A DNA stretch of 64,000 nucleotides, taken from Stenopsyche tienmushanensis (Eukaryota; Arthropoda; Insecta; Trichoptera; Stenopsychidae). This document shows, in pieces, positions 1 through 12,447 of the stretch (the first letter of the stretch is position 1; each line of letters begins with the position of its first letter). Where the stretch lies: contig WACJ01000443.1 of NCBI GenBank assembly GCA_008973525.1, forward strand, positions 62,001-126,000, given 5' to 3'. The position numbers and the translations under genes were made by a program. Under the pieces are notes generated by a model, which did no database searches, was not told where the DNA came from, and saw only the letters and a program-made list of their open reading frames with translations.

Positions 1-75
1 ACTCAACGATCACAATCACGTCGAACTATTCCTAGCAATGAAGATACACCGTTATTGAGAAAACCGCGACCCTAG
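1..75 (+). CDS. C-terminal end of an unidentified protein (partial)
   Basis: Frame 1 is open from the first base and ends at TAG (73-75), giving a basic, proline-containing tail that ends ...TPLLRKPRP. The gene starts upstream of the window. I do not recognise the protein. The coding call rests on the higher GC content of these bases compared with the AT-rich DNA that follows at once, and on the absence of any other long frame. It could also be chance, since only 24 codons are visible. Confidence 0.4.
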   Translation, partial: TQRSQSRRTIPSNEDTPLLRKPRP

Positions 76-1274
76 CACACAGCAGTCAGCGAACACTGGG
101 TGTGACCGGGTTTGTGGAATTTAAAATTGTGGCAAAGCTTATTTGCCAAAAAAAACTTTTAAGAAGATTTTTTCATTTTTATGAGAAGTGTCTTTGTAAA
201 CGTTTTTTTTAAACATCACCTATGTGCAGACTAATATAACTATCACAAGCTACATTAGGATGTGTTTCCTCCATTGCGTAAATAAGTTTATGATTAAATT
301 CTTAGATTTATCAAGAATTCTTGTAAGGGCTTCTATTATGTATAGTCTGTAATATGGAATGAAAAGTATATATATATATATAAAAGCAATATATGGTATT
401 TAATTTGCGTATATATTTTTAATCTCATATGAGAGTTATTAAAAAGGCTGAATATTTTTGACTTAATTATATTTTGTAGTTTAAGAGAATGCCTCTTATA
501 AGACTTCTTTTGCTATATATTTGCAAAAAATAAAATTGCTTAAATGGAGGAATTATATGTAATACGGGTCAATAATTAATGTAACGAAAATATGTTAAAC
601 CCTTTGTCTATAACCATAATTTATGTTTTGATACTAGTTTCTCTGTAAGGATTAATTTCTCATATAGCAAAATATTTATTGCGTGTAGTATTTATATGCT
701 TTTTGTTGTGATGTAATGATCTTTTTATGTATGTGATTGTTTTCACCAAAAAAGAATGCAACGTACCATAATAATAGTAGCTTTTTTTTCACAAAATTTT
801 TTTTAGTTTGTATTAATGCTGTTTATTGAAAATTTGTAATCCAAGGCAAATTCTATGAAAACTTATAGCATACCTATTTTTTTTCTCAAATACTTGAAAT
901 GTATGCGATTGGTGGAGATTTTAACACCAAAATTTTATCCAATGCTTATTTTGTCGAAGTATAGCAATTATTTGCTGTATTTTGTGTGGTTTGGCATTCT
1001 TTGTTTTTTTATTTAAACTCTTTTACTTCCTTCATAGTTTAATGAGTTGAAGGAATAGAAACAAAAATTTTTTAAAAATCTGAGATCTGATCTGGGATCT
1101 CAGTAAATGTTTTAAAATATGATTTTATTATTTTTTTTTGCCTTAAAAAAACTTAATTTTAGATTTAAATATATTTGTTTAGTTTGTAAAATACTAAATT
1201 TCATCCGATATGTTTCATTTAAAATAATAATTTAGGAAACATACATTAATGCGATTATGTTGCATTACTATCAA
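76..1274 (+). other. AT-rich, probable 3' UTR or intergenic DNA
   Basis: There is no coding frame here. The DNA is AT-rich with many short T and A runs and a short TA repeat near 367-381. It directly follows the stop codon at 75, so it may be the start of a long 3' UTR of that gene. A candidate poly(A) signal AATAAA lies at 4565-4570, which would make the UTR about 4.5 kb if used. Confidence 0.35.
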
Positions 1275-1276
1275 TA

Positions 1277-1791
1277 CAACAGACCTGCGGTAATCCGACA
1301 AACGAATTTGTTGAACTAAAAAATACCGCTATAATATATTAGGGTACCCATAAGTAATCAATTATTTCGAATTGAAACGAAAATATTTTTTTACAAATTT
1401 GTTTTAATTATTCAATCGATTATATAATTCCCTCATTATTTACAATTCTTTGCCATCTTTCGGGAATAGTTACAATCTCATCACGCTGCCAAAATAATTG
1501 ATTACTTATGGGTACCTGTAATACGTGGATAATACAACGTTTCATGTTCATGTCATAAATATAATTACCACAGCATTTTGTGTAGCGTGGAGACGAACTT
1601 TTGAATGTTCTCGCCGTCCTTTTTTTGCATCATCGATTATGAATCGTACTACGCCGTACTCGCTCATCAATTTACAAAAAGATTCATTAAGATTTAGGCA
1701 GTCCAGAATCGTGCTTTTGACGAAACTTTACCGTACATATATACTTGGAATGTCGGACTATAGGGCGCGCCGGATTACCGCAGGTCTGCTG
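1277..1791 (-). mobile_element. Decayed pogo/Tigger-like DNA transposon
   Basis: The ends are inverted repeats sharing CAGACCTGCGGTAATCCG (left about 1280-1297, right reversed at 1771-1788). TA dinucleotides flank both ends (1275-1276 and 1792-1793), as expected for Tc1/mariner/pogo insertion. On the minus strand, about 1575-1710, a frame reads like the helix-turn-helix start of a pogo/Tigger transposase, with segments such as ILDCLNLNESFCKL and MSEYGVVRFIIDDAKKG. Most of the transposase is missing. A second element is nested inside at 1342-1518. Confidence 0.75.
1342..1518 (-). mobile_element. Mariner-derived MITE nested in the pogo-like element
   Basis: Inverted ends share GGTACCCATAAGTAATCAAT (left about 1344-1363, right reversed about 1497-1516) with 26-base similarity overall. 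The minus strand between them still encodes the last residues of a mariner transposase, including EIVTIPERWQRIVNNEG, followed by a stop. This is a deletion derivative that kept its 3' coding end. It splits the older pogo-like copy, so it inserted later. Confidence 0.8.
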
Positions 1792-1793
1792 TA

Positions 1794-4700
1794 GTGCCAA
1801 AATTATATACCGATTTAATATTTTACAAGCAAAAATTTAAAATCTGATTATTGCCATCCAAATTCAATACCATATATCATTTATTTTATATGTTTAATGT
1901 AAAAATATTTTGCAGCTATTGATTTGTTTAATTTTTTTGTATTACTTATGCCTTATCTCTTTCTTTATCCATTTATCTTCTCCGTAGCAATTTTTTTTAC
2001 GTATGATGTCCTGTAATCAGTTTTAAAACTTGCAATTTGTTAGATATCATTGTCCAATTGTGTAGCATGCATTTCAAATGGGCGAATATTTTCGGCATTA
2101 TCTATAATTATTCCAAAATATCATATCTCAATGATTGTCATTTTTAAGACGTATTGTTTAATGATTTTATTATTTTTGTATGGATCTCATTTCTAACGAT
2201 GTTCTATTTTACTTGAATAGAATCAGATATGATGGATTTTAATTTAATCTCATGTGTAATTGTTTCGTTTGTTGTCGAATTTTACTCGTATTCATACACA
2301 TGCATTGTGTACGTAAACTATGTTTTGAGTAAAAAGTACTACGTTATTAAAATTCTAATCCAATGTCAGTGTGCACTTTGATTATTTTGATACGACGACG
2401 ACAACTTTTTATTATGTTTAGTTAAGAATTTGTTTATCTCGTAGGTTTATATTTTTAAGTGAAATGCAACAAAATATTATTTTTTTTCAATCTCGTTTTG
2501 TGTGCATTAAATTTTAGCATAACTTCATTAGAGGACGCTATTTTGTAACAATAATTTTAATCGTTTCGTTATGTAAACTTATGAATTTGTGTAATTATCG
2601 TATAACATGTTAGTTTTTTTTTAATTGTGTATTAAATATGTACGGTATTTATTACACCGATGGCAGTTTTTAATATAATTGATATTCTTTTTAATGCTGT
2701 ACATTGTGCATTTGCTCTATTTTTATGTAAAAGCTTCATGTACACCTTTCATTGATGGTGATTCAATTCACTAGTGTCTAAATATGTAACTGCCTTATTA
2801 ATCCATAATTATTACAATTTTTATAACAGATAAATCAAAATTCACATATTAATTACTCTAGCAAACATTAGAGATGTGATAATCTAATTTGAAAACTCGT
2901 GCTAGTCTTAAAAAAATGTGAAAATTCTGTAATATGTTTACTGTGGTTTTGTACAAATAATTTAGTTTTATTTGACTATAGTTAAGCAATTTCAATGTTT
3001 GTTTAAATGTTATATATCTTGGGCTCTGCTTATAATGAATATCTTTGTGCCATTTACAAATTTATCTTTCGCAACGATTCAAGTTGCAAATTTGATTTAA
3101 TAAATGAATATTGTTGCAAAATATTGGATTGAGCCATAAATTATATATTAAACAGTCGAGAATATGTCATCATGAAAAGAAATTAATCTTGATTGAAGCG
3201 CGGGTAATTTGGCATAGCTTAATTTTATTAACGCATCTTAGGCGGCTAAAATTTGCAGCCGATCAATATGCGTAGCGGGCAAAAGTCATCGAAATGTGAT
3301 AAATTTAAAATAATCGCTTAACATCTTATTCTCCTTAATTCTGCGCGTTTATTTAAACCTAAACACTTGATTTTTTTTATAGATACGTATAAATCATAGA
3401 ACATTTACGATAATGTTTTATTTATTTACAAAAAAACACACAAGTGAATAATAAGGTTTTAATATCTAGATTAGGTATGATATTCATCGAGACGTTCACC
3501 TTTGTAAAGGGGAATATTGCAAAATCTACGACAAAATCACGGAACACATCCGATATTGTCGGCCAAATTGTATAACGTTAAAAAAGTATTAAACCAAAAA
3601 AACATATACTTTTTATAGAATTAGTCCTTCTATACTAATATGTTTAGTATTTTTAAGACTGGGCTTTCAAACAAGCCTGCAATATAACACCAATTTATAA
3701 CTCAATCCAATATATACGACGATATTGTGTAAGTGACAAAAATGCATTATAGTGCAATCTAATTTCTTTGAATTCTCAGTTCATGTAAGATAGTTTATAG
3801 ATTTTAATTTTTATCATCATTATATATTTACTCGACGGTATTGTTTTCAATATGATGCATGAAGATTTATTTTAAAAGTGTATGCATGTTTACATAGTTA
3901 TCGTAAGCACTTGATGGATTTAATATTATGTGTATTAAAATATAAATATGCTCTTCTGTTATTGTCATACAATACATGTCTGTATTTTTGTATTTATTTT
4001 AAATGTTTTGATCTTTGATTAAAAAAAAAATCATTTTATCTAAATATCTGTTGGTTAAATATGATAATTTGTAGCCAAATTTTATCGGATCGGCAAAATA
4101 TCTATATAAAACATATATATTAATTATTTATATCAAATCATGTCAAATTAACGCAACTTAATGTAATGCGAAAACGAAAATAATCATTAAATCAAACATA
4201 TTTTTATGATAATATTGCAAAATAGATCTCTATATTAATTATTTTCAACATTGTGATAGGTTTGAAATTCTTCATAATTAATACAATGACTTAATACTCA
4301 ATATGTGTAGTGAGGCTATTAATTTAACGCGTAACTGACCTTGTATTTATTTACTCACATCTGATATTTATTCGTTATTATTACGACCAATGTGTATTCG
4401 AATTATTGCAAAATTGTGTCAAAATAATTTTTATAAGACGAGTTTGTATTTCATTTCATTATAAGTCGAGTCCATGTTAATTAACAAATCCCACTTTTAG
4501 AATTGTAAACAATATTTATAAAAATGTAAAAAAACCAACAAAAAAAATGGAAAACATAAAATTGAATAAAACAATACAACAATACATATTTAACGTTTCA
4601 TTTTGAGCCTGATCTGAATATCTTTGTGGAGATAATTCATAATGTTTACAATTGTATCAGTGTACCGAGTGATGGAGCGTTAAGCTATGATAAAACTATA

Positions 4701-4990
4701 AACAAAATGTCTTTGCCGTTTGCACGATGCTTATTAACATCATCACTAACATTTTATCTTAACGTGTAATACAAACAGTGGCGGATGTAGCGCTTGAGAC
4801 ACCTCAGATGCAATTTAATTTTGATGTCTCTACGACCATTAAATGAAAATACAAGGCGCAATCTCTTTAATGAGTATGCACGCAAATGGTCTGGATAGTG
4901 CTTTATTTACAATGCTGTTCTTGTATTTACAATAGAATGTTATTAATTCAGACATTACATTCACGATTCAATTAAATTTGCAACAAAATG
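1794..4990. other. AT-rich region without recognisable genes
   Basis: I see no coding exon and no clear repeat with defined ends. There are many AATAAA-like hexamers; the one at 4565-4570 is a candidate poly(A) signal for a long 3' UTR continuing from the stop at 75. Otherwise this is unremarkable AT-rich DNA. Confidence 0.4.
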
Positions 4991-4999
4991 AACACAAAG

Positions 5000-5510
5000 A
5001 ATCAATCAAAAATATTGAATTGTTAATCAAAGGATTAATATTTTAGACTGGGCTTCGAATCATTCTTAATATTTATCCCCATTTTCTACATGCTGTATAT
5101 TTAAAGGGATAAGGATTTTATTTCCAATATGCAATCGGTCAAATTTAGAAAAAAATGCCATTTATTTTCATTTCAAGAGCTGATCTTTGAGGTTCCCTAA
5201 ATTTATATTTTCTTCGCATGCTCTTTCTTCCAAAAATGTTAGCAACCAGAAGTATCATTTTCATCTGAAGACTCAGTCTGAAGCCATACAATCTTCGTAC
5301 TTTGCAGAATCATATATATAATGAGGATTTTTATCAAACCGTTCCACGTCATTGATCATTGATCGACGCACGTTATCTGTATTTTTGGCTGAACGAAGAT
5401 TTTTGACAAGTTGCATTAGCAACATTTGGCAAAATTTGATATGACTCGGAGGCTTTCTTCTTTCCTTTTTCTCACATTCTTTATATATAATGTATGGATT
5501 CACAATTTAC
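5000..5510 (-). mobile_element. piggyBac-like transposase remnant
   Basis: A minus-strand frame at 5273-5503 contains NPYIIYKECEKKE followed by a basic stretch with QLVKNLRSAKNTD. This resembles the late part of piggyBac transposases, where a hydrophobic helix with a (N/A)xYIIYK pattern precedes a LVxxL region. The rest of the transposase and the ends are not visible, so the limits given are approximate. Confidence 0.4.
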
Positions 5511-7017
5511 ATTTCTAATCCTCAAAACAACCCACTGTTTTATTGTCTTATGCATAAAACAATATGACGTTGTTGGTTGATTATGATTGATTATACGTTG
5601 AAATTATGATACATATTATACTTGCAGCGGACAAAAATACCCCATCTCTAAGATTTCTTTTTGCATTCCAGGAAACAATCAAATGATTTATTTCTTAGCA
5701 GTAAAGCAATAGTATTCCCTCTTAAACATTAACTTCTTTCCACAGTTAAAAAAAATACTAAAATCATCACAAAATTTTTAAAAGTGTATGCAAAGAAATA
5801 TCTACATGTTTTGGACACTGAACCTGCCAGTAAAAAAATGATGTACGATATGTGTGGACACTGGACCTCAAAGGATTAATATTACTGAATCTTCTACCGC
5901 AGCTATACAAACACTAATTAACTTCTAATATTATTTTCCAATCAGGATTATTAAAGATATTAAATTTTATGACGCAAGTTACAAGCGAAAAATTAGCATT
6001 TACATTCTGTAGAATTCCAATCTAAAAACATTCCATAGAATTCCAAATACAAAACTTTTTCTTAACTTAAGTACCTGTTAAATTGTATCTTCATTCCATA
6101 TAAAATTTATCGAACGGCTCGGTTAATATTATAAGCTCACAATGTTGTATTAACGATACCACCTATAATGTTGAATTCTTATTTCAACATTTTATCAATA
6201 TCTTATATTTATCGAAACATTGTATAATAACAATTAATGTATTAAATATAAAATTTACTATTTTTTTAAACATTGTCTATTTTTACGCTTTAGTGAACAG
6301 GCAATTTCAATAGTTGAAGTATTAATTAAAACCGATCTACCAATAAATCTATGAAATATATAATACAAATTAATGTATCTTAGCTGAAAGCCAAGTCTGC
6401 CTTTGCCCATAATCAGTATTTTCATAAGCATTGTGATTGCATTTTTTAATGTAAATAAATCTTATGTAAATTTTATCCAGGACGAGAAATATATGCCTTG
6501 CTAGAAAATTTTCTGTACTTATTAAACTAAATAACACAATTAATATATAATTGTTACCATACTATTATACATAGTATTCTATATACAATACTAAATCTTA
6601 ACATACAAACATTGATTTTTATATGTAAGATCTACAGTAAGTTAATTGTACTATTCCTACGTTATTTGAAAAAGTGCAAACAATAAGTGGATAAAGTTTT
6701 ATCGCAATCTGATGAACAGTATGGCAGCGCATTACATACGAACAAAGAGAGATTAATTTTTATATATTAGAAGATAACAATGTAACAATTAGAAATATTA
6801 TAATATTGACGATACAAGATATCTACGCATTATTCATGAAGTTTTTCATAAAATACTATTTATGCTGTACATATCCAAAATTTACAATTACATTATGAAA
6901 TAAAGTTTTGTTTAATCACAACAAAATTATTTGGATTTGTTATTAATTTGACTGACATTTTTTAAATATCATAAAACGCCTACACTTTATGAAAAACGGA
7001 AATTTATATCTTTTCAG
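5511..7017. other. AT-rich region upstream of the SERGEF-like exons
   Basis: No coding exon is recognised. The missing first exon of the downstream RCC1 gene should lie here or further left, because the acceptor at 7016-7017 implies an upstream exon ending in phase 0, but I could not find a convincing one. A repeat tail lies at about 6640-6780 (see its own entry). Confidence 0.35.
6640..6780 (+). repeat. Tail of a SINE/RTE-like dispersed repeat, copy 1
   Basis: The string ACAATAAGTGGA followed by AAAGTTTTATCGCAATCTGA and then GGTATGGCAGCGCATTA is shared, with few changes, with copies at about 18725-18841 and 54700-54822. The run of ACGAACAAA and an A/T-rich end TATATATTAG is the usual form of the 3' tail of insect RTE-derived SINEs. 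Only the tail half is clear in this copy. Confidence 0.55.
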
Positions 7018-8169
7018 GGTGCCAATTCACATGGGCAGTTAGGACACGGTGTAATATCGGAACAATGCGATTTACCTAAATCGTTAGAATCGACGTGGCA
7101 CGGAAAGATTAAAGAAATTTCTTGTGGGGGAGGACACACGTTGTTAATAACGGAAGAAGGAAAATTATATGCTTGCGGCTGGAATCATCACAGACAACTC
7201 GGAATGGATGGTGAAAATTGTACAGCTTTCACGAGAGTTTGGGATCTTAGTGGTATCGCTTTTCAAAAAGTTTGCTCCGGGTGGGATTCAAGCGCTGCTA
7301 TTTCAGAAAAAAATATTGTTTACCTCTGGGGATCGAATATGTACGGCCAATTGGGTCTTCCATGCGATGAATTTCCTAAATCGATTCGACCCATTCAATT
7401 GGAATTGAAAGCTAAAGATATATCGATGGGTTTAAGGCACACAGTATTATTAGATGTTAATGGAAATGTATGGACAACAGGAAACGGTAAAAGAGGACAA
7501 CTTGGATTGGGTAGCGAGATTATCAATTTAGATCGATTTCAAAAAATTGAATGTATTAATAATATCGATAGCATTGCGTGTGGACAACACCATACTTTAG
7601 CATGGAGTGCACGTAACAAAACATTGTATTCTTGGGGCGATAATACTCACGGACAACTGGGAGAAACAACTGATAGTTCCAAAGTATTCAATCCGTTAAA
7701 AATAACAATCTTTCAAGACTTCAACATTGTACATATTTATGCCGGATGGACGAACAGTGCCATTCTTTTAAAAAATGGAGACGCAATATATTGGGGAAGA
7801 AACAATTATGGTCAATTGGGTATCGAAGATATTCAAGAAAAAAACTTTAATACAATAAATTTTAAAGGTATATTATAGGCATTTGCTTTTATTTTATTGT
7901 ATTAAAAACTTTAAATGTAGTAATTAAGCATTGCTTATAAACTATTTTTAGGAAAATCAATCGTCCAATTAGCACTTGGATCAGAACACAGCATTTGCCT
8001 TCTCGATGATAACACTCTCTGGGCTTGGGGTTGGAATGAACATGGCAATACAGGAACAGGTTCATCTATCGATTTGAAAGAACCAAAAAAAGTCAATACC
8101 AATAATATACATATAAGTTCTATCGCAGCTGGAGCTGGGCATAATTTCATCATTAATAATGATATCTAA
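7018..8169 (+). CDS. SERGEF: SERGEF/DelGEF-like RCC1-repeat protein (5' incomplete)
   Basis: Two exons are visible, 7018-7867 and 7952-8169, joined in phase 1 across an 84-bp intron; the stop is TAA at 8167-8169. Translated from the acceptor at 7016-7017, the protein opens with GANSHGQLGHG and carries a series of RCC1 blades with repeated G-Q-L-G signatures (MYGQLGLP, NTHGQLGE, NNYGQLGIE) and ends with WGWNEHGNTG and AGAGHNFIIN. Order and spacing match SERGEF (deafness locus-associated GEF homologue), a seven-blade propeller implicated in secretion through the exocyst. About 355 residues are present. The first exon, expected to encode a short N-terminus ending near FxW, was not found, so the gene is incomplete at its 5' end. 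It converges on CCDC43. Confidence 0.85.
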
Positions 8170-8278
8170 GCTATAATTAATTCATAAACCAAAACCTGCC
8201 ATTATAAATAGTTCTCATAAAAGTTACCCTAATATAATGCGTTCGAAAGTAAAAACTTGTCTTTATTATATATTTTAA

Positions 8279-9068
8279 CCCTTTCCATTCGAATATTATA
8301 ACTCATCAGCTACTCAAAGCAAGTTGATAATATATATGCAGAAGGCGCGTGCTTCAGGTCTCAAAAAGTTTTCGACCCTCAATTCAAGGGATTAAAGAAA
8401 TTTATGCTCGTCCTTTGAAATACACAATTTCACTTGTACGCAGCATATAGAAATTGCGATTCATGAAGTCATAATAAGAAACTGTGCATATCAAACTTTG
8501 AACATCAGAATAAATGATATGTAATATTTTGTCAAGCTCGTCTTCCGTATTCAAGTGCTTGAGATGTGCTGCTTTGTTGAAATTTTCTAGCCACTAATTT
8601 TACAAATTTCAAACATGATATTGATGGTTCATCATTTATTTTTTTAACAGTGCTGTGCAGTATATATGGATTTATCGCACACATTTCAAATACAGCTATT
8701 AATGCATATAAGGGGGTGCTTGCCCGGTCCGATCTGTCTGTTGCTTGATCCGTCATTTCCGGGCAATGTCAAAAAGGTGGGCTCAAAAGAAGAAAAAGGG
8801 ATACAATAAAAAGAAGCATTGTCTCCATAAAGGCATTTATTGCGAAGCCGAAAAACTTGTAACCCAAAATGAGTTTTCCCATAGGAAATAATGGAAATGC
8901 AATTAATTCATTCCAGACCCTCAAAAATATTACTAATAAAGAAGACGGAGTGGCTACAAAGCCTGTGTGTCCGACTGGTCCGCTTTTCAGACCGCTGACA
9001 CGACTCAACAGAATATAGCCTGCGTTCATGAACGGATCTCCGCATGGACACTCTGAGATTGGAGAAAG
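8279..9068 (-). mobile_element. piggyBac-like transposon, degenerate
   Basis: A TTAA at 8275-8278 is followed by CCCTTTCCATTCG, the same terminal motif as the element at 28391-29336. A weaker match in reverse (GGAGAAAG then TTAA at 9069-9072) may be the other end. On the minus strand, 8532-8756 encodes a frame with MCAINPYILHSTVKKIND and LKFVKLVARKF, like the C-terminal part of piggyBac transposase. The remaining frames are broken, so this copy is dead. The right boundary is uncertain. Confidence 0.5.
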
Positions 9069-9072
9069 TTAA

Positions 9073-10756
9073 AACTTGAAAAGTAAAGCCCTAAACCACC
9101 CATGCCCCGTGAGGAACAAGGACGTCCAGTAATCTCGAATCGTGATCTATTATCAATATTTAAACACGGCATAAGTCGACCAGGGAACGATCTAATGTTT
9201 AAGCGATAACAAAGAAAATAGGGATTAGACTACTTGGCATGTATTATAAAAACGGTCAAAGTGAATTAGTGCTGATTCATGTTAAGGATATTGGTCAATT
9301 GTAATAAAAATCTTGTGCAATTCTCGACCAAATCAGTATTGTGTTATGCGCCCGTGGCAGGCGCTTGCTTTGCCACCCCCTTGTTACGGCCCTGGTTTCA
9401 GGCACTCTACTATATCAAAGCGGTTTTTTCCAACTCTTATTGTGTAAGCTGCGTGTCCTCGGTGAAGTCAAAGCAGAGTTTGAAAAGCCCCTTCGTATAC
9501 AATTTCTTAAAGTTAGAGATAACTTCTGATCCATGGGTTACAGGATTGGAGTTGTATTGGGAGGAATGAAGACAATTTTTATAAAACTAAGCTCTTCCAA
9601 AATATTATCCTGAACTCTCTTGATGTGGGCCATTAACCATAATTAGCTTGGCTTTCAGAGGAAGATTATTATCCAGCAGGTATTTCTTATATCAGGACCA
9701 GCAGCAGTCTATCCTTTCGGTCAACAGCTCTTCATCGGTACATGCCCTGCTGTTTGACCTCCATATAACGGGCAACCTATCCTTTCACACTTTGCTCGTG
9801 GATTCTCCGAAGAGTAAACAAGAGGCTTTATCTTCTTGTCGCCACTTGCATTCGCACTCATAAGCCGAGGTTCCAATCTATTGTAATGAAGGAAATTGTG
9901 ATTCATCATTTATCCCTCATCAGAATGGTCCAATTCTTGTTCTTCTAGTGCTCGTTCTGATCATTTAGCATTCTTGGATCTGGACTGGAAAATTCTATAC
10001 ACCATGTATTATTGATTAGCCATAGCAGATTCTATGAAGATATTGAGTAACAATCAACGTCTAACACCCTTTGGAATTTATTTTCAATGCATCACTGGTT
10101 ATAAAACATTTTAACAAACTCAAACATGCTAAATGTGATTTTCATTCTTATCAATTTCAGCCGTATTTTCTCGCTTTCAAAAATAACTTTGTAAAAGTAT
10201 TGCTGGTTAGATGTAAATTTATAACACATACACAGTTGGTTAAATAAATTTGAAACAAATATTTGTACATATTGAAAATTCTATTTGGGCTAAATACATT
10301 TGTGACCTTGCGACTCTATACTAAAGAATTTTGTACAAACTTCAGTTTGAACCTCAAATTAATATCTAGGCTATATTACCTAGAAGTTATCTTATCACAC
10401 ATTTAGCAATTATATAATGATTTTTTTTCTTCTCGTTTCATATATTGGTCGTAAATAAAAAGTCCTCATTATTGTGAATCTATTTTTTACTATTTCAAAT
10501 TATATACATAATAAAAATATGCTATAAGCAATATAAAAACACTAGTAGCTAAAAGCAATAATCCATCAAATAAAACACTTATTTGTTTTATGTCATAAAC
10601 AAAAATAATAAAAAAAACTTACTCTCTTTCATCAAATATATTTCAACATGATGATGATATAAAAAAAACAATTTTAGAGAATATTTGTATCACGCACAAC
10701 ATAATTTAATTCAATAATAAATACAATAAATAAATGTCCACAAATACCCTCGGGTG
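9073..10756. other. Intergenic region between SERGEF-like gene and CCDC43
   Basis: An open frame at 9279-9569 (+) has no recognisable domain and sits next to a degenerate transposon, so I do not call it a gene. The rest is AT-rich DNA between two convergent genes and probably contains both 3' UTRs. Confidence 0.4.
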
Positions 10757-12447
10757 CTACCTTTTTCTTTCGCCCTTTTGTGTTTTACGTTTTTCTTTCT
10801 TCTCTTCCTTCAACTGCTTTTGTTTCTCTCTGGAAAATAAACGAAGGACTGTGAATATTTAAACATTTTTCTAAACGCTCGCAAATTAATCGATGTGTAA
10901 GAAACTCGACTGTGTTACTTAGAATTATATTCCAATTCTTCCTTTTTTTTTGTAACACTTAATGTACTATTTTCAAAAAATTTAATTTTAAATTCCACCT
11001 GTCTTCTTTGTCTTTATCTTTCTTGCGTTGAGATTCCTGTTTGGCTAATTCTCTTCTCTCCCTGGCGGCGGCGGCTACAGTTGCTGCGTTCATGTTGCGG
11101 ACTAAATCTCCGGTCCCTTCCCCGTCAGTTCCACTACCTCCTTCCTAAAATTCATGTTTGCATTTATTTGCATCATACGAAAGACTCGCAATTTCGAAAT
11201 AAGTCTATTTATTGACAGCAGTCGCAGGTTTTTACCTCATCGTCAGTGAGCTGGCTGTACTGAGACAGAATGGCTTGTTTGACCTTTTTTTCCTCGTCAG
11301 TACACTGCTTTGGCGTCAAGGTGGCAAGCGACTGGGATCCGAGAAGTTGTACCAGTCTATCTTCAACGTCTACGGAGCTAGCCGATTCTTTGTTTTCTTC
11401 GACTGGATGACATGCCTGCCACTTTTCCATTATTTCTTGAACGTGCTTCTCGACATCTCCTTCCTGAAAGGGCGTAGAGGTAATTAGTCATTTGCTGAGC
11501 ATCAATGCAGTGAGCGAACAGATATGAAATTCGTCGATTTATTCCAGACCCAAATAAAGACTTTTTGTATGTTTGCTTGATTCATTTAAATTGCAATTTA
11601 AGAAAATAATGAGGTTATATAAGCGGCGATATCTAAGATTTTATTTTGGTTAAAATATATTTATCAACGATGATAAATCAAATTTAAAAAAATTACAGCG
11701 TGTGATTTAAATTATTAAATCGACTAGTAAATTAAAAACTTGTACTGGACAAATCAGGACCCGATTTCTGAAACATCTATTATAAAATGGATTGGTTTTG
11801 TGCACTATGCAATGAATTTCCATGTTGAATCTCATTCTTTTAATTCAATTTACGTTTTCTTGTTGTTTTATACTGTTAAAAATACAATTTCTTCATTTTT
11901 AGAATGTAGCCTCTATTAATAATCACATGTGTCTTTAAATATGTGAGCTCTGATCTATAGATCTATTTCAAAAGCCATGTGTCAAATTCATTCAGAATTA
12001 AGAGGACTTCAATAGTTCCAAAGAATAAATGATTTGTAGCATCTGCGCTCTGTAACAGACGAGATTATATCAGATATTATGCATATTTTCTGTCAATTCT
12101 TGACGTTGACTCCGTAAATTGCTCTTAATCTATGCAGACCGTATGCATTTATCGAATGAGAAAATGCTTGATATTTGATGATATTTTATAATTTGGAAAT
12201 AGTTGTACCGTTGTTTATTTAAATAGATAGAGTGGAGTCTTCGGGAGCGGGTCCAATTCACTTTTAGCTTAGATCGGTGGATGTGACTCACGAGCATGTC
12301 AGCGAGCAGATCTATGAGCTCCTGGCGCTGGTCCTGGGGCGGTTCGTCGCCAGCCAAGATGGCGCTGACGTAACCGGCATAGACGGCTTCGTCGGCGCCC
12401 CGCTCCGTTAGCCATGTCGACAACCACGTCCCGAACAAATTCGCCAT
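10757..12447 (-). CDS. CCDC43: CCDC43 orthologue
   Basis: Four exons on the minus strand: 12292-12447, 11236-11463, 10999-11144 and 10757-10829. All junctions use GT/AG and keep phase, giving a 200-residue protein. The N-terminus MANLFGTWLSTWL with DEAVYAGYVSAIL matches the conserved start of CCDC43. The middle has a Gln/Ser region with PKQCTDEEKKVKQAILSQY. The C-terminus is a charged helix with RNMNAATVAAAARERREL and ends KRKTQKGERKR, close to the human tail. Predicted coiled coil lies in the last 60 residues. The ATG at 12447 was chosen because it starts the conserved block and has A at -3; an upstream in-frame ATG at 12555 would add 36 unconserved residues. Function is poorly known, so none is claimed. 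Confidence 0.9.

Noticed and set aside
1525..1794. 89-codon plus-strand frame
   Set aside because: It is antisense to the pogo-like transposase remnant and overlaps its inverted end.
6979..7017. Reading frame continuing upstream of 7018 without a splice
   Set aside because: It has no ATG before a stop, and a good polypyrimidine-AG acceptor sits at 7017.
9279..9569. 96-codon plus-strand frame
   Set aside because: No recognisable domain, no splice or codon support, and next to a dead transposon.
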